64,000 bases of DNA from Maribacter aquimaris (GTDB lineage Bacteria; Bacteroidota; Bacteroidia; Flavobacteriales; Flavobacteriaceae), in contig NZ_JABTCF010000009.1 of NCBI RefSeq assembly GCF_014596745.1, positions 163,443 through 227,442 on the forward strand, in the 5' to 3' direction. The notes beneath the pieces were generated by a model, which was not told where the DNA came from, searched no databases, and saw only the letters and a list, made by a program, of their open reading frames with translations. Each line of letters starts with the position of its first letter. Position 1 is the first letter of the stretch. Both the position numbers and the translations under genes were made by a program. This document shows, one piece after another, positions 30,926-40,102 of the stretch.

Positions 30926-31702
30926 TTAATTCAACTTATTGTTCAATCTACTCAATTTGATTTGCATCAGAACTTTTTTAGTGTACAACGGAAAATCGGC
31001 ATTCAATATCCATCCAAAATAACCAGGTTCCTTATCCAAGACCTCTAAAACCTTTTTTCCCTTATGCTTACCAAAGGCGAACACTTCCTCATCTTCCTCA
31101 TCCAATGCGATGAACCCTGCAAAATCCACCGTTTTTTTATGGGTCGAGAATTCGGCCAATTTTTTGACATTATTCTCTAGCTCGGGGTATCTATCCAACT
31201 GGGACAACAGCACTTCATAAGTAGCCAAAGTATCGGCCTCCGCACTATGTGCATCGGTCAAATCCTTTTCACAATAAAACTTATAGGCAGCCTCCAAGGT
31301 CCTTTTTTCCATTTTATGGAAGATGGTCTGTACATCCACTGAGACCATGTTCTTCATATCAAAATCAACCTCAGCCCTAAGCATTTCCTCTGCCAGCAAG
31401 GGTATATCGAAACGATTGGAATTAAAACCACCCAAGTCACAATCCTTGATTATATTGTAAACCTCCTTGGACAATTCCTTAAAAGTAGGTTCGTTGGCCA
31501 CTTTTTCATTTGAAATTCCGTGGATTGCAACAACCTCTTCAGGGATTTCCATTTCAGGATTCACCAACCAGGTCTTGCTTTCCTTATTACCATTGGGATA
31601 TACTTTTAAAATGGATATCTCTACGATCCGATCATGGGCTACATTGGTTCCTGTGGTCTCCAGATCAAAAAAGCAAATCGGTCTTGTCAATTTTAACTCC
31701 AT
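30926..31702 (-). CDS. DEDDh 3'-5' exonuclease (DnaQ-like)
   Basis: 258 residues. Exo I is FFDLETTGTNVAHDRIVEIS (Asp, Glu), Exo II is GGFNSNRFDIPLLAEE (Asp), and Exo III is DAHSAEADTLATYEVL (His, Asp), so all DEDDh residues are present. The C-terminal 50 residues (FGKHKGKKVLEVLDKEPGYF, then WILNADFPL) form the small GKHKGK-type module also seen in exonuclease-X-like enzymes and related to DUF3820. It degrades DNA 3' ends in repair or proofreading; true PolIII epsilon is normally a separate gene. First gene of a five-gene leftward operon. Minus-strand TATCTTTG at 31720-31727 may be the -7 element. Confidence 0.92.
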   Translation of the reverse strand: MELKLTRPICFFDLETTGTNVAHDRIVEISILKVYPNGNKESKTWLVNPEMEIPEEVVAIHGISNEKVANEPTFKELSKEVYNIIKDCDLGGFNSNRFDIPLLAEEMLRAEVDFDMKNMVSVDVQTIFHKMEKRTLEAAYKFYCEKDLTDAHSAEADTLATYEVLLSQLDRYPELENNVKKLAEFSTHKKTVDFAGFIALDEEDEEVFAFGKHKGKKVLEVLDKEPGYFGWILNADFPLYTKKVLMQIKLSRLNNKLN

Positions 31703-31944
31703 ACTTCATAAAATTTAAACAAAGATAAGTCTTAGAAAACTTTAACCGAATGAATATACCACTTAATTACACCCTGTTTTGGAAGTGGAATTGGTACTCC
31801 GGAAAAAGAATACAACCGACGACCATGTATTGACTATGGGGAGTGCCAACACAAATCCATAAGAATGGGCACACTGATTTTATCCATAGGAAACACCTAT
31901 GATACCATTCCTATTTATCGGCTAAATTTCAACAATATGCAATC

Positions 31945-33294
31945 CTAAATCTCACGATTTACATCCCAAGCCTCAAGATAGTCGGCTACCGCCTTAGCGA
32001 ACATACTGCCCAAAGCCCCATTTACTACCCTGTGATCATAACTGTGTGACAAATACATTTTACTACGGACCCCGATAAAATCACCTTCACTGGTTTCGAT
32101 GACCGCAGGAATTTTTCGAATAGCGCCCAAAGCGAGTATACCTACTTGGGGTTGATTAATAATAGGCGTGCCAAAGACACTGCCAAAAGTACCTACATTG
32201 GTAACGGTATATGTGCCCCCCTGCACTTCATCGGGTTTTAATTGATTCTTCCTTGAGCGATCCGCAAGGTCATTGACCACTTTGGTCATACCCACAAGGT
32301 TCAACTGATCGGCATTCTTAATAACCGGAACAATAAGATTGCCATCGGGCAAGGCTGCGGCCATACCGATATTGATGTTTTTCTTCTTGATTACCGATTC
32401 CCCTTCCACAGAGATATTCATCATTGGATATTTCTTAAGGGCCTTGGCTACCGCCTCCATAAAAATCGGGGTAAACGTCAATTTTTCCCCTTCCGATGCA
32501 TAAAAGGCATCCTTGATTTTATTTCTCCAATTAACGATATTGGTAACATCGACCTCAATAAAACTCTGTACATGGGCAGAAGTAGAAACACTCTCTATCA
32601 TATGCTTGGCAATAAGTTTACCCATACGGGACATTTCCATGACCTCTTCCCCACTTGCTGCAGCAACCTGCACCGGCGCCTGTTTTTCAACCTTAGGCTC
32701 GGGAATACTTTGGACGACCTGTGGCTGTGGTTTTTCCACCTTAGGCGTCAAGGGTTCAGTAACAGGGGAATTTCTGGAATCCACAAATGCCAAAATATCA
32801 CTTTTGGTAACCCTTCCTTCCATACCAGTACCTTCTATGGTATCCAATTCGGATAAAGAAATACCTTCCTGTTTTGCTATATTCTTAACCAAAGGGGAAT
32901 AAAACCGGTCTGAAGAACCCTGCCCCAGCTTAGTACTGGCCGCTGTAACCTTAGCACTCTCAACAGTTTGGGCGATATCCTCAACAACTTTTGAAGGGAC
33001 CTCAACTGCCTCTTCCTCTACATTACCGGAGTCACTGGAGTCATCCATATCCCCTTCAATCTCTATTATCGCAACAGTTTCCCCTACTTTAACGATATCG
33101 TCCACATTGAACAATCTTTCAACCAATACGCCATCAACCTCACTTGGTACCTCAGAATCTACCTTGTCCGTGGCTATTTCAAAAACGGCTTCATCCATTT
33201 CTATTGTATCACCTACTTCCTTTAACCAAGATGTCAATGTTGCCTCCGCAACACTCTCTCCCATACGTGGTAATTTCAATTCAAATTTTGACAT
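31945..33294 (-). CDS. 2-oxoacid dehydrogenase E2 component (dihydrolipoamide acyltransferase)
   Basis: 449 residues: one lipoyl domain (residues 1-78, lipoylated Lys44 in IATDKVDSE), a proline-rich linker, a peripheral subunit-binding domain (about 130-168, YSPLVKNIAKQEG and GTGMEGRVTKSDILAFV), a second linker, and the catalytic acyltransferase domain (about 220-449). The active-site His421 lies in SYDHRVVNGALG; the usual HxxxDG motif reads HRVVNG here. The order and single lipoyl domain fit branched-chain 2-oxoacid dehydrogenase E2. No E1 or E3 gene is nearby, so the complex is encoded at separate loci. Confidence 0.9.
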   Translation of the reverse strand: MSKFELKLPRMGESVAEATLTSWLKEVGDTIEMDEAVFEIATDKVDSEVPSEVDGVLVERLFNVDDIVKVGETVAIIEIEGDMDDSSDSGNVEEEAVEVPSKVVEDIAQTVESAKVTAASTKLGQGSSDRFYSPLVKNIAKQEGISLSELDTIEGTGMEGRVTKSDILAFVDSRNSPVTEPLTPKVEKPQPQVVQSIPEPKVEKQAPVQVAAASGEEVMEMSRMGKLIAKHMIESVSTSAHVQSFIEVDVTNIVNWRNKIKDAFYASEGEKLTFTPIFMEAVAKALKKYPMMNISVEGESVIKKKNINIGMAAALPDGNLIVPVIKNADQLNLVGMTKVVNDLADRSRKNQLKPDEVQGGTYTVTNVGTFGSVFGTPIINQPQVGILALGAIRKIPAVIETSEGDFIGVRSKMYLSHSYDHRVVNGALGSMFAKAVADYLEAWDVNREI

Positions 33295-33376
33295 ATTGTT
33301 AGTTTACGCTCTGTTTTAGATAGATTATTTGCAAAATAAACAAAAAATAAAGCAAATTGCTCCATTAATTACATTG

Positions 33377-33997
33377 CTAATTTGTTTTCAACGAATTCTC
33401 AAAAGGAATTCTATTTAAAATACTACGTCCTAAGGTAACTTCATCGGCATACTCCAGTTCATCACCTACAGAAATACCGCGGGCAATGGTCGATGTTTTA
33501 ACCTGCAACCCTTCTAGCTGTTTATAAATATAGAAATTGGTCGTATCCCCTTCCATTGTTGAACTCAAGGCAAATATCAACTCCTTTATCCTTCCCTCCT
33601 TTGCCTTATTGACCAATGATGTAATGGTCAACTCTTGGGGACCAACACCTTCCATAGGGGAAATTTTCCCTCCCAATACATGATAACGTCCATTGAATTG
33701 CCCCGTATTTTCAATAGCCATGACATCCCTGATATCCTCTACAACGCAGACCAGACTTTCATCACGTTTTGGATTGGCGCATATTTCACAGATTTCAACA
33801 TCGGAAATATTATGACATTGCGAACAAAACTTGACCGAATTCCTAAGATCCTCCAATGCTGAGGCCAAACGCATGGTTTGACCATTGGGTTGTTTCAAAA
33901 GATGGAGAACCAATCTCAATGCGGTCCGCTTTCCAATACCTGGTAATTGTGACATTTCATGTACAGCGTTCTCCAAAAGTTTTGACGAAAAATCCAT
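33377..33997 (-). CDS. recR: Recombination protein RecR
   Basis: 206 residues from the ATG at 33995-33997 (an upstream in-frame ATG at 34015 would add MCNFVV but the protein normally begins [12 protein letters not shown]). The helix-hairpin-helix [20 protein letters not shown] is followed by a four-cysteine zinc finger ([19 protein letters not shown]), a Toprim domain ([19 protein letters not shown]) and a C-terminal Walker-B-like region. RecR loads RecA on gapped DNA with RecO. It is divergent from the sodium symporter gene, and the 58-base gap on the minus strand contains TAATTTTG. Confidence 0.96.
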   Translation of the reverse strand: MDFSSKLLENAVHEMSQLPGIGKRTALRLVLHLLKQPNGQTMRLASALEDLRNSVKFCSQCHNISDVEICEICANPKRDESLVCVVEDIRDVMAIENTGQFNGRYHVLGGKISPMEGVGPQELTITSLVNKAKEGRIKELIFALSSTMEGDTTNFYIYKQLEGLQVKTSTIARGISVGDELEYADEVTLGRSILNRIPFENSLKTN

Positions 33998-34055
33998 AAC
34001 AACAAAATTACACACTATTTTTGCTTTTTGTATTTTTCGCTAGAAATTAATTTAA

Positions 34056-35513
34056 ATGACTGCTACCCATATTTTACTTCTGATCGGAGCCTATTTCATT
34101 GTGCTCTTACTGATTTCCCATTTTACGGGAAAAAATGATTCCAATGTAGATTTTTTTAAGGCAGGCAAACAATCGCCTTGGTATTTGGTGGCCTTCGGCA
34201 TGATCGGGGCATCACTTTCGGGCGTCACCTTTATTTCGGTACCGGGTTGGGTAGAAGCCTCCGAATTCAGTTATATGCAAGTCGTCTTTGGGTATTCATT
34301 GGGGTATTTGGTCGTGGCCTATGTTCTATTACCCATCTATTACAAACAAAATGTCACCTCAATTTATGAATACCTTGATAATCGTTTTGGTTTTGTAAGT
34401 TATAAAGTAGGCGCCATATCATTTTTTATTTCACGTGTTTTAGGGGCGGCCTTTAGGTTGTTTTTAGTGGCCATTGTTTTACAGCAATTTGTTTTCGATA
34501 CATGGAATGTTCCTTTTGAACTTACCGTAACCCTTTCTGTGCTACTCATCTGGATATACACCTTCCGGGGAGGCATAAAAACGATTGTTTGGACCGACAC
34601 CTTACAAACCTTGTTTATGTTGGTCTCCGTTGGATTGTCCATCTATTTTATCCTACAACAACTGAATTGGGATTTTATGGATTTTCTAGCCTCCGCGGAG
34701 CTCGAAAAATATAGTAAAACTTTATTCCTTAATGATTTCATGGACAAGAACCATTTTGTGAAATCATTTTTAGGCGGCATGTTCATAACCATTTGCATGA
34801 CAGGGTTAGATCAGGATATGATGCAGAAAAACCTGACTTGTAAAACTTTGAAGGATTCACAAAAGAACATGGTAAGCTTTAGTTTGGTGTTGGTGGTGGT
34901 TACTTTTATTTTTATGTTATTAGGAGCTTTATTGTTCATTTATGCGGACAAATTCCAAATTGCCATTCCCATGATGGATGGCAAAGCCAAACCCGACCTT
35001 TTATTCCCTGAAATTGCCCTAAACAGTGGTCTTGGAATGATTGTGGGCATTACTTTCATACTTGGTCTTATTGCCGCCGCCTATAGTAGTGCCGATAGTG
35101 CATTGACCTCTTTGACCACCTCTTTTTGTGTTGACTTTCTGGGTATCGGCAAAAAACCGGAAAACCATCAGAAAAGAATACGGAAAACCACGCATATCGG
35201 GATGAGCCTATTATTGATTCTTGTGGTCATCGCCTTTAAGCATATCCTGGACACCAATGTCATAGACGGATTGTTACAGGTCGCCTCATATACCTATGGC
35301 CCCTTATTGGGATTATTCACATTTGGTATTATCACCAAATATCAAATCAAGGATAAGTACGTATGGATCGTGGCTCTGGTGTCCGTATCGATTTGCTACG
35401 TTTTAGGAAAACTACCCCCTGAAAATTTAAGTGGTTATGTTTTTGGATACGAATTACTGCCCTTAAACGGACTCATTACTTTTGTCGGATTGTTATTGAT
35501 TCGGAAGAAATAA
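34056..35513 (+). CDS. Sodium:solute symporter (SLC5/SSS family)
   Basis: 485 residues with about 13 hydrophobic spans. The family pattern is visible in [49 protein letters not shown] and [20 protein letters not shown], the last carrying the Ser residues that coordinate the sodium ion in SSS transporters. Substrate is not determinable from sequence; sugars, sialic acid, proline or iodide-like ions are all known for the family. Divergent from recR, single-gene. Confidence 0.92.
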   Translation: MTATHILLLIGAYFIVLLLISHFTGKNDSNVDFFKAGKQSPWYLVAFGMIGASLSGVTFISVPGWVEASEFSYMQVVFGYSLGYLVVAYVLLPIYYKQNVTSIYEYLDNRFGFVSYKVGAISFFISRVLGAAFRLFLVAIVLQQFVFDTWNVPFELTVTLSVLLIWIYTFRGGIKTIVWTDTLQTLFMLVSVGLSIYFILQQLNWDFMDFLASAELEKYSKTLFLNDFMDKNHFVKSFLGGMFITICMTGLDQDMMQKNLTCKTLKDSQKNMVSFSLVLVVVTFIFMLLGALLFIYADKFQIAIPMMDGKAKPDLLFPEIALNSGLGMIVGITFILGLIAAAYSSADSALTSLTTSFCVDFLGIGKKPENHQKRIRKTTHIGMSLLLILVVIAFKHILDTNVIDGLLQVASYTYGPLLGLFTFGIITKYQIKDKYVWIVALVSVSICYVLGKLPPENLSGYVFGYELLPLNGLITFVGLLLIRKK

Positions 35514-35676
35514 ATGAAACACTCGATTGCCCCGAAAAAAGGCACGAGCTATCGATCAACTGTTGTATAATTTCATATCACCCGAATTATTTTCTCCTTT
35601 TTTTTGAAAACAAAAGATTTATTTTCAACGATTCCAACAATTAAAGGGAAGGTAACAACCAGACCTTATTGACCCC

Positions 35677-36036
35677 TCAATACTGATCGGTTGCCAAAAG
35701 AACCAAGGTACAAGCCTCGACAACCTCAATCTTGTTTTTCCTAAGCAATACATAGAACTCAGGGTTTTCAGTGCCTGGATTAAAAATCACCCTTGATGGT
35801 TGTAGGGCAATGATTTCATTATAATAGGCTTTTTGCCTTTTTGGATTTAAATATAAAGTAATCGTGTGTATATTTTGGATATCATTTAAATTGGTATTAA
35901 TTTGCACCTCGTGAATTACTCCTACTTGTAATCCGAATGCCTTGGTGGCGATATCCTTGTCTACCAGACGCTTTACCGCAATGTTGCTGTAACGATCTGG
36001 TTTTAAAGAAGCCCCAATAACAAGTGTGTCTTTCAT
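35677..36036 (-). CDS. CoA-binding (Rossmann-fold) protein, YccU-like
   Basis: 119 residues containing one CoA-binding domain: TLVIGASLKPDRYSNIAVKR is the nucleotide-binding loop and VIFNPGTENPEF matches the second conserved motif, where the NPG loop precedes a Glu. It has the size of YccU-type proteins and lacks the ATP-grasp domains of acyl-CoA synthetases. Function of the family is not settled. Alone on its strand, with 160 bases of spacer to the symporter. Confidence 0.88.
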   Translation of the reverse strand: MKDTLVIGASLKPDRYSNIAVKRLVDKDIATKAFGLQVGVIHEVQINTNLNDIQNIHTITLYLNPKRQKAYYNEIIALQPSRVIFNPGTENPEFYVLLRKNKIEVVEACTLVLLATDQY

Positions 36037-36185
36037 ATGTTAAAAGTGTTTAGTACTGTAACTTTTTGGACAAAAGTACGTCTAATCAACAATACAATTC
36101 CATACTGTAAGAAATATAAGGTCGTTGATGAAGCTATATGTTTATAGTTAATGGTTAGTGTTTAGTATAGCATATCAGCGAAAGG

Positions 36186-36216
36186 AACCCTGGCGGAAAC
36201 GTCAGGGTTTTGTATT
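36186..36216 (+). terminator. Orphan terminator-type hairpin with GAAA loop
   Basis: Stem AACCCTGGCG / CGTCAGGGTT (36186-36195 with 36200-36209; one G-T pair) closed by the stable tetraloop GAAA and followed on the plus strand by TTGTATTT. No plus-strand gene ends here, so it may end a short untranslated transcript or have moved from elsewhere. Confidence 0.5.
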
Positions 36217-36350
36217 TATACCCACCAAATACGAATCAACAAAAAAACGAATCAAGAACAATTGTTGTGTTTATGCAAAGATTGTAGTCAATCTGTAAAG
36301 GAAAATTGCTGTATTTTTCAAGCCCTTGAACGGGGTTCTAAAGAAGGAAC

Positions 36351-36534
36351 GGCCTATTTTTGATTTCGTTTTAAATCAAGTGGTTTCCGCATTGGTCGAG
36401 GGAAGCCGTCCATAGAGCATTTCACCTTAGTGAAAGCGGCCTGGACGGTGTGGCTGCGGAAAGTACGTGGATTTAAAGAAATTCAAAATCAGCCTAGCGT
36501 TTTTTGTTTCTTTTTTGGGCAATGCAAAAAAGAA
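36351..36534. repeat. Nested palindromic element (structured RNA or MITE-like repeat)
   Basis: Four nested stems are visible: outer arms GGCCTATTTTTGATTT-like at 36351-36377 with the complement at 36470-36494 (imperfect, with bulges); TTTCCGCA / TGCGGAAA (36384-36391 with 36455-36462); GCCGTCCA / TGGACGGT (36405-36412 with 36442-36449); and apical TTTCAC / GTGAAA (36420-36425 with 36430-36435) around loop CTTA. A separate hairpin TTCTTTTTTG / CAAAAAAGAA (36508-36517 with 36525-36534) follows at once. The nesting is too ordered for chance. I cannot tell from one copy whether it is a non-coding RNA or a dispersed repeat. Confidence 0.6.
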
Positions 36535-36841
36535 CAGAACACGAACTTCGGGATAGTTTATGCTATCTTTTTCTAATTCACACCCAACTTTTGGGATTGA
36601 TCCAAAAAAACTTAAGTTACCAGGTGAATTTCAATATCATTTTATTCGACCTGTTTATAAAAGAAAGTTAAAGTTGGGATTAACCGTAACAATCACAATT
36701 CTTTTACGTCTAATGTATATAGAACACCTTATGCAGGGGCATCTAGAAGATTTTGTTTTTCAAAAGCACTTGTTTCAGAAAAAATTGGTCAATACTTATT
36801 GGGATGATGGTTGGTTGGTTCCAAGAATGATTGGCCAAGAA

Positions 36842-36870
36842 AAAACCCTGACGAATTTCGTCAGGGTTTT
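36842..36870 (-). terminator. Terminator of fabH
   Basis: Thirteen-base-pair perfect stem AAAACCCTGACGA / TCGTCAGGGTTTT (36842-36854 with 36858-36870), three-base loop, followed on the minus strand by TTTTTTCTT. It begins 25 bases after the fabH stop. Confidence 0.88.
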
Positions 36871-36895
36871 ATATTTCAACAGAAGATTGAAATTT

Positions 36896-37903
36896 CTACC
36901 ATCTTATGATAACACTACCCCAAGTAAAACCACTACCAAAGGCTGCAAGCACCACTAAATCACCTTCTTTTACCTTCCCTTGCTCCCATGCTTCAGTTAG
37001 GGCAATGGGTATCGATGCCGCAGTGGTATTACCATACTTCATGATGTTATTAAAAATTTGATCATCACTCAATTTGAACTTCCTTTGAACAAATTGGGAA
37101 ATCCTTAAATTAGCCTGGTGTGGTATGAATAAATCAATATCCTCCTGTGTAAGGCCATTAGCCTTCAACCCTTCCATAATAACCTCACTGAAACGCACCA
37201 CGGCATTTTTAAATACGAATTGCCCATTCATATAGGGATAATACGAGATATCCTCTGGATCGTTTTCCTTAATTATATCGGTAATCCATCTTTTGCCCAT
37301 TCCCGGCGCAACCAATGAAAGTTCATCGGCATGTTCCCCTTCAGAGTGTAAATGGGTTGAAAGTATTCCTTTTGTATTGTCCTCTTCCCTCGAAAGAACC
37401 ACAGCTCCGGCACCATCACCAAAAATAACGGTTACTCCCCTACCACGTGTGCTAAAATCAAGACCGGTCGAATGGACTTCCGAACCAATGACCAAGACAT
37501 TTTTATACATTCCTGTTTTTATAAACTGATCTGCTACGGAAAGTGCATATACAAAACCCGAACATTGGTTTCTCACATCCAAAGCCCCCACAGTCTTTAT
37601 TCCTAGTTCCCGTTGAACCATAACTCCCGGTCCAGGAAAATAATAATCAGGACTAAGGGTTGCAAAAACGATAAAATCAATTTCATCTTTATCAATACCC
37701 GCTCTTTCTATGGCAATTTTAGCCGCTTTGACCCCCAACGTTAACGTAGTATCCTCTCCTTTAATAACATGTCTACGTTCCTTTATCCCGGTTCGCTCCT
37801 GGATCCATTCATCATTGGTATCCATCACTTTAGCCAAATCATCATTGGTTACAACATTTTCAGGCACGAAATACCCAAGGCCCGTAATCTTAGAATTATA
37901 CAT
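36896..37903 (-). CDS. fabH: Beta-ketoacyl-ACP synthase III
   Basis: 335 residues from the ATG at 37901-37903 (a longer in-frame start at 37957 is not needed and would add 18 non-conserved residues). The triad is complete: Cys114 in DVRNQCSGFVYAL, His262 in FIPHQANLRIS and Asn292 in GNTTAASIPIAL; GDGAGAVVL and the C-terminal AFGSGFTWGSVIIRW are also conserved. It condenses an acyl-CoA starter with malonyl-ACP to begin fatty-acid synthesis; in Bacteroidota branched starters are common. It is not next to plsX or rpmF, so this may be one of two or more FabH copies. Confidence 0.93.
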   Translation of the reverse strand: MYNSKITGLGYFVPENVVTNDDLAKVMDTNDEWIQERTGIKERRHVIKGEDTTLTLGVKAAKIAIERAGIDKDEIDFIVFATLSPDYYFPGPGVMVQRELGIKTVGALDVRNQCSGFVYALSVADQFIKTGMYKNVLVIGSEVHSTGLDFSTRGRGVTVIFGDGAGAVVLSREEDNTKGILSTHLHSEGEHADELSLVAPGMGKRWITDIIKENDPEDISYYPYMNGQFVFKNAVVRFSEVIMEGLKANGLTQEDIDLFIPHQANLRISQFVQRKFKLSDDQIFNNIMKYGNTTAASIPIALTEAWEQGKVKEGDLVVLAAFGSGFTWGSVIIRW

Positions 37904-38024
37904 TTTGAAATCTGTTTTAGTTTGTACAATAGACCTAGACCATCTATTGGCCTGCAAGGTAGTGATTGCTCGTCTTTAAATCAAAACATTAAAGTACTCC
38001 TAAGTAACAAAAAAAAAGTATTAC

Positions 38025-39335
38025 CTACCCTAAATACGTCCTAAAATTATTTACCTGCACTGTGGCCTTTAAATCATGAAGTAGGTTATAAAGACCAAAA
38101 AATGTACGGTTCATGTATAGAAAATGTTTGGAACCCCGATTCCCGTTCATTTTACGAATTTGCGGATCAGTGGAGTACCGCTGACTTAAGTCCGCTATCC
38201 TTGACCAAAATGCATCTGCCCCAAAATCAAATTCCTTTTCATGGAAAGGCGACGTGAACAATGACAGCATTTCCTTAAAAAGCTCTTTGAAAAAATCGAA
38301 TTCCTCGGGAGTATCGGTCGATGTCAATATTTCCAACTCATAAAGCTTCTGGGTAAAAACGGCGTCGTTGGAAATATTCTCTTTTTTGGACAACTCAAAA
38401 TAAGGCACATAAAACTCATCCGGGATAGCCTTGATACAGCCAAAATCGATGGCAATAAGGGTCTCCCTATCACTAATCAGGAAGTTACCAGGATGGGGAT
38501 CGGCATGTACTTTCCGTAGTCCATGAATTTGATACATATAAAAATCCCATAAGGTCTGTCCTAGTTTATCACCTTGTTCCTTTGTGAAACCAGTCTTGGT
38601 AAACTCGCTTAAATGTTGCCCATGCATCCAATCCATGGTGATAATACGATCACTGGAAAGGTCTTTATAATACTTTGGAAATTCCAGATTGGGTATAATG
38701 GCACAAGATTCGGTTATCGCTATACTTTGTCGCAATTCGAGTATATAATCGGTTTCCTCAACCAATTTATTCTCGACCTCCTTAAAATATTTATCAGAAT
38801 CCTTTCCCTGCATATTGAACATACGGATGGCTATGGGTTTCACCAAGGCCAAATCACTGCTAATACTCTCTGCCACCCCGGGATATTGGATTTTCACCGC
38901 TAATTCCTTCCCATCCTTTGTCGCTTTGTGAACTTGGCCTATACTCGCCGCATTTACAGAGTTTCGCTCAAAAGTATCAAAAAGTTCCTCGGGATATTTA
39001 CCCAAATACTTCTTAAAGGTTTTGCGAACCAATGGGGCTGAAAGTGGGGGTACTGAAAACTGGGAAAGTGAAAATTTTTCCACATAGGCCTTTGGCAAAA
39101 GGTTCTTCTCCATACTCAACATCTGGGCCACCTTCAAGGCACTGCCTTTGAGACTCTTTAATCCGTCGTAAATATCCTCGGCATTGTCTTCATTCAGCTC
39201 ATCCTTTGTATGTTCAGGGTTGACTAATTTCTTGCCATAATACTTCGCATAGTTACCACCGATCTTAACCCCGGTCTTCACCAATTTACCTGCCCGCTCT
39301 ATCTTTCCTGTGGGAATCTTATCAAGTGTTTTCAA
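38025..39335 (-). CDS. UbiB/ABC1/ADCK family atypical kinase
   Basis: 436 residues. The family's signature segments are present: LKGSALKVAQMLSMEKNLLP (KxGQ region, reading KVAQ), NAASIGQVHKAT (the Ala-rich loop that replaces the P-loop), VHADPHPGNFLISD (catalytic loop) and LIAIDFGCIKAIP (DFG-like metal site). ABC1 proteins support quinone biosynthesis or lipid handling, and ATPase activity has been shown for some. The gene follows the TetR-like gene by 25 bases, so the pair is an operon in which the regulator may control the kinase. Confidence 0.92.
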   Translation of the reverse strand: MKTLDKIPTGKIERAGKLVKTGVKIGGNYAKYYGKKLVNPEHTKDELNEDNAEDIYDGLKSLKGSALKVAQMLSMEKNLLPKAYVEKFSLSQFSVPPLSAPLVRKTFKKYLGKYPEELFDTFERNSVNAASIGQVHKATKDGKELAVKIQYPGVAESISSDLALVKPIAIRMFNMQGKDSDKYFKEVENKLVEETDYILELRQSIAITESCAIIPNLEFPKYYKDLSSDRIITMDWMHGQHLSEFTKTGFTKEQGDKLGQTLWDFYMYQIHGLRKVHADPHPGNFLISDRETLIAIDFGCIKAIPDEFYVPYFELSKKENISNDAVFTQKLYELEILTSTDTPEEFDFFKELFKEMLSLFTSPFHEKEFDFGADAFWSRIADLSQRYSTDPQIRKMNGNRGSKHFLYMNRTFFGLYNLLHDLKATVQVNNFRTYLG

Positions 39336-39360
39336 TATGCTATCGGCTTATTATTACTAA

Positions 39361-40020
39361 TTAAACAAAGGTTTCCTTGTATAGGAATTTCCCGAAATCA
39401 ATGATGTTTTCCAATGGTGTATTATCAAAAACATCGAAAATGGTATTCACAGACTTTTCTATGGCCATGTCCGTTTTCTCAAACCCTTTGGATTCATCGT
39501 CCTTCCAGAATTTAAGTAAAAACAAAAATTGGAACCACACCCCTTCCGAGAACAACTTGGGGTTGAACTTTGTCACTTTCAATGTTTTATTGGAATTGTC
39601 ATCCTCTATCAAAACGGTTGCAAAATTCTTAATATGTTTTCGCAGCCCTTTTAACTGTTCTAAATTCTTTAAAGGATTTTTCTCCTGCTGCAATGCAAGC
39701 AATACATAACTACGGTTTAAGGTCAATAACTCAAAAAAGGAATAAAAGAAGGTGAGCATTTTATCCTTATTCGTAAAATCGTCGAATTCCTTGTTCTTCC
39801 GCAATAAATCTTCGGTATTCTCGAAGAAAACGTTCCAAATTCGTTTCGGAATGGATTCAAGTGAACCGAATATCCCATAAAAATCCGCTTCTGAAATCGA
39901 ATTTAACTTACAGAATTTATATACGGATTTAGGTCTGGACTCGTGCTCCAACACATGATCCATATACATTGTTATTAAATCATTCTCCGTTAATTTCTTG
40001 GTTTTGGCTTTAGCTCCCAT
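39361..40020 (-). CDS. TetR-like transcriptional regulator
   Basis: 219 residues. The N-terminal 65 residues fit a TetR helix-turn-helix with relaxed consensus (YKFCKLNSISEADFYGIFGS replaces the usual VSxGTxYxYFxS), then an all-helical ligand or dimer domain (about 70-215, with FFYSFFELLTLNRSYVLLAL). The family usually represses its neighbours; the obvious candidate target is the ABC1 kinase gene immediately downstream. The match is at fold level rather than to a named subfamily. Confidence 0.8.
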   Translation of the reverse strand: MGAKAKTKKLTENDLITMYMDHVLEHESRPKSVYKFCKLNSISEADFYGIFGSLESIPKRIWNVFFENTEDLLRKNKEFDDFTNKDKMLTFFYSFFELLTLNRSYVLLALQQEKNPLKNLEQLKGLRKHIKNFATVLIEDDNSNKTLKVTKFNPKLFSEGVWFQFLFLLKFWKDDESKGFEKTDMAIEKSVNTIFDVFDNTPLENIIDFGKFLYKETFV

Positions 40021-40081
40021 GGATCGATTTTTTTTATTTGTGGAAATGGATTAGGTTTTCAGGTTAAAACCTTTTGGAAAA

Positions 40082-40102
40082 ACGTGCTTTCCCAAGAAAG
40101 CA
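40082..40102 (-). promoter_or_regulatory. Attenuator-like hairpin upstream of the TetR-like gene
   Basis: Perfect stem CGTGCTTTC / GAAAGCACG around loop CCAA (about 40083-40091 with 40096-40104), followed on the minus strand by GTTTTTCC. It looks like a terminator reading toward the TetR-like gene, whose ATG is about 60 bases on, so it could attenuate its leader or end a short RNA. Confidence 0.45.

Larger units (their letters stand above)
36037..36841. other. Long spacer between the CoA-binding gene and fabH
   Basis: About 800 bases with no confident gene. It holds a GAAA-loop hairpin (36186-36209), a large nested palindromic element (36351-36494), a second hairpin (36508-36534), and from about 36560 a stretch with two overlapping partly protein-like frames that I regard as decayed or spurious. 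An apparent 132-codon frame from 36560 would overlap fabH and its terminator by more than 100 bases, so I do not call it. Confidence 0.6.

Noticed and set aside
36560..36958. A 132-codon plus-strand frame
   Set aside because: It runs through the fabH terminator and into the fabH gene on the opposite strand, and the protein-like signal switches frame midway, so it is not a live gene.
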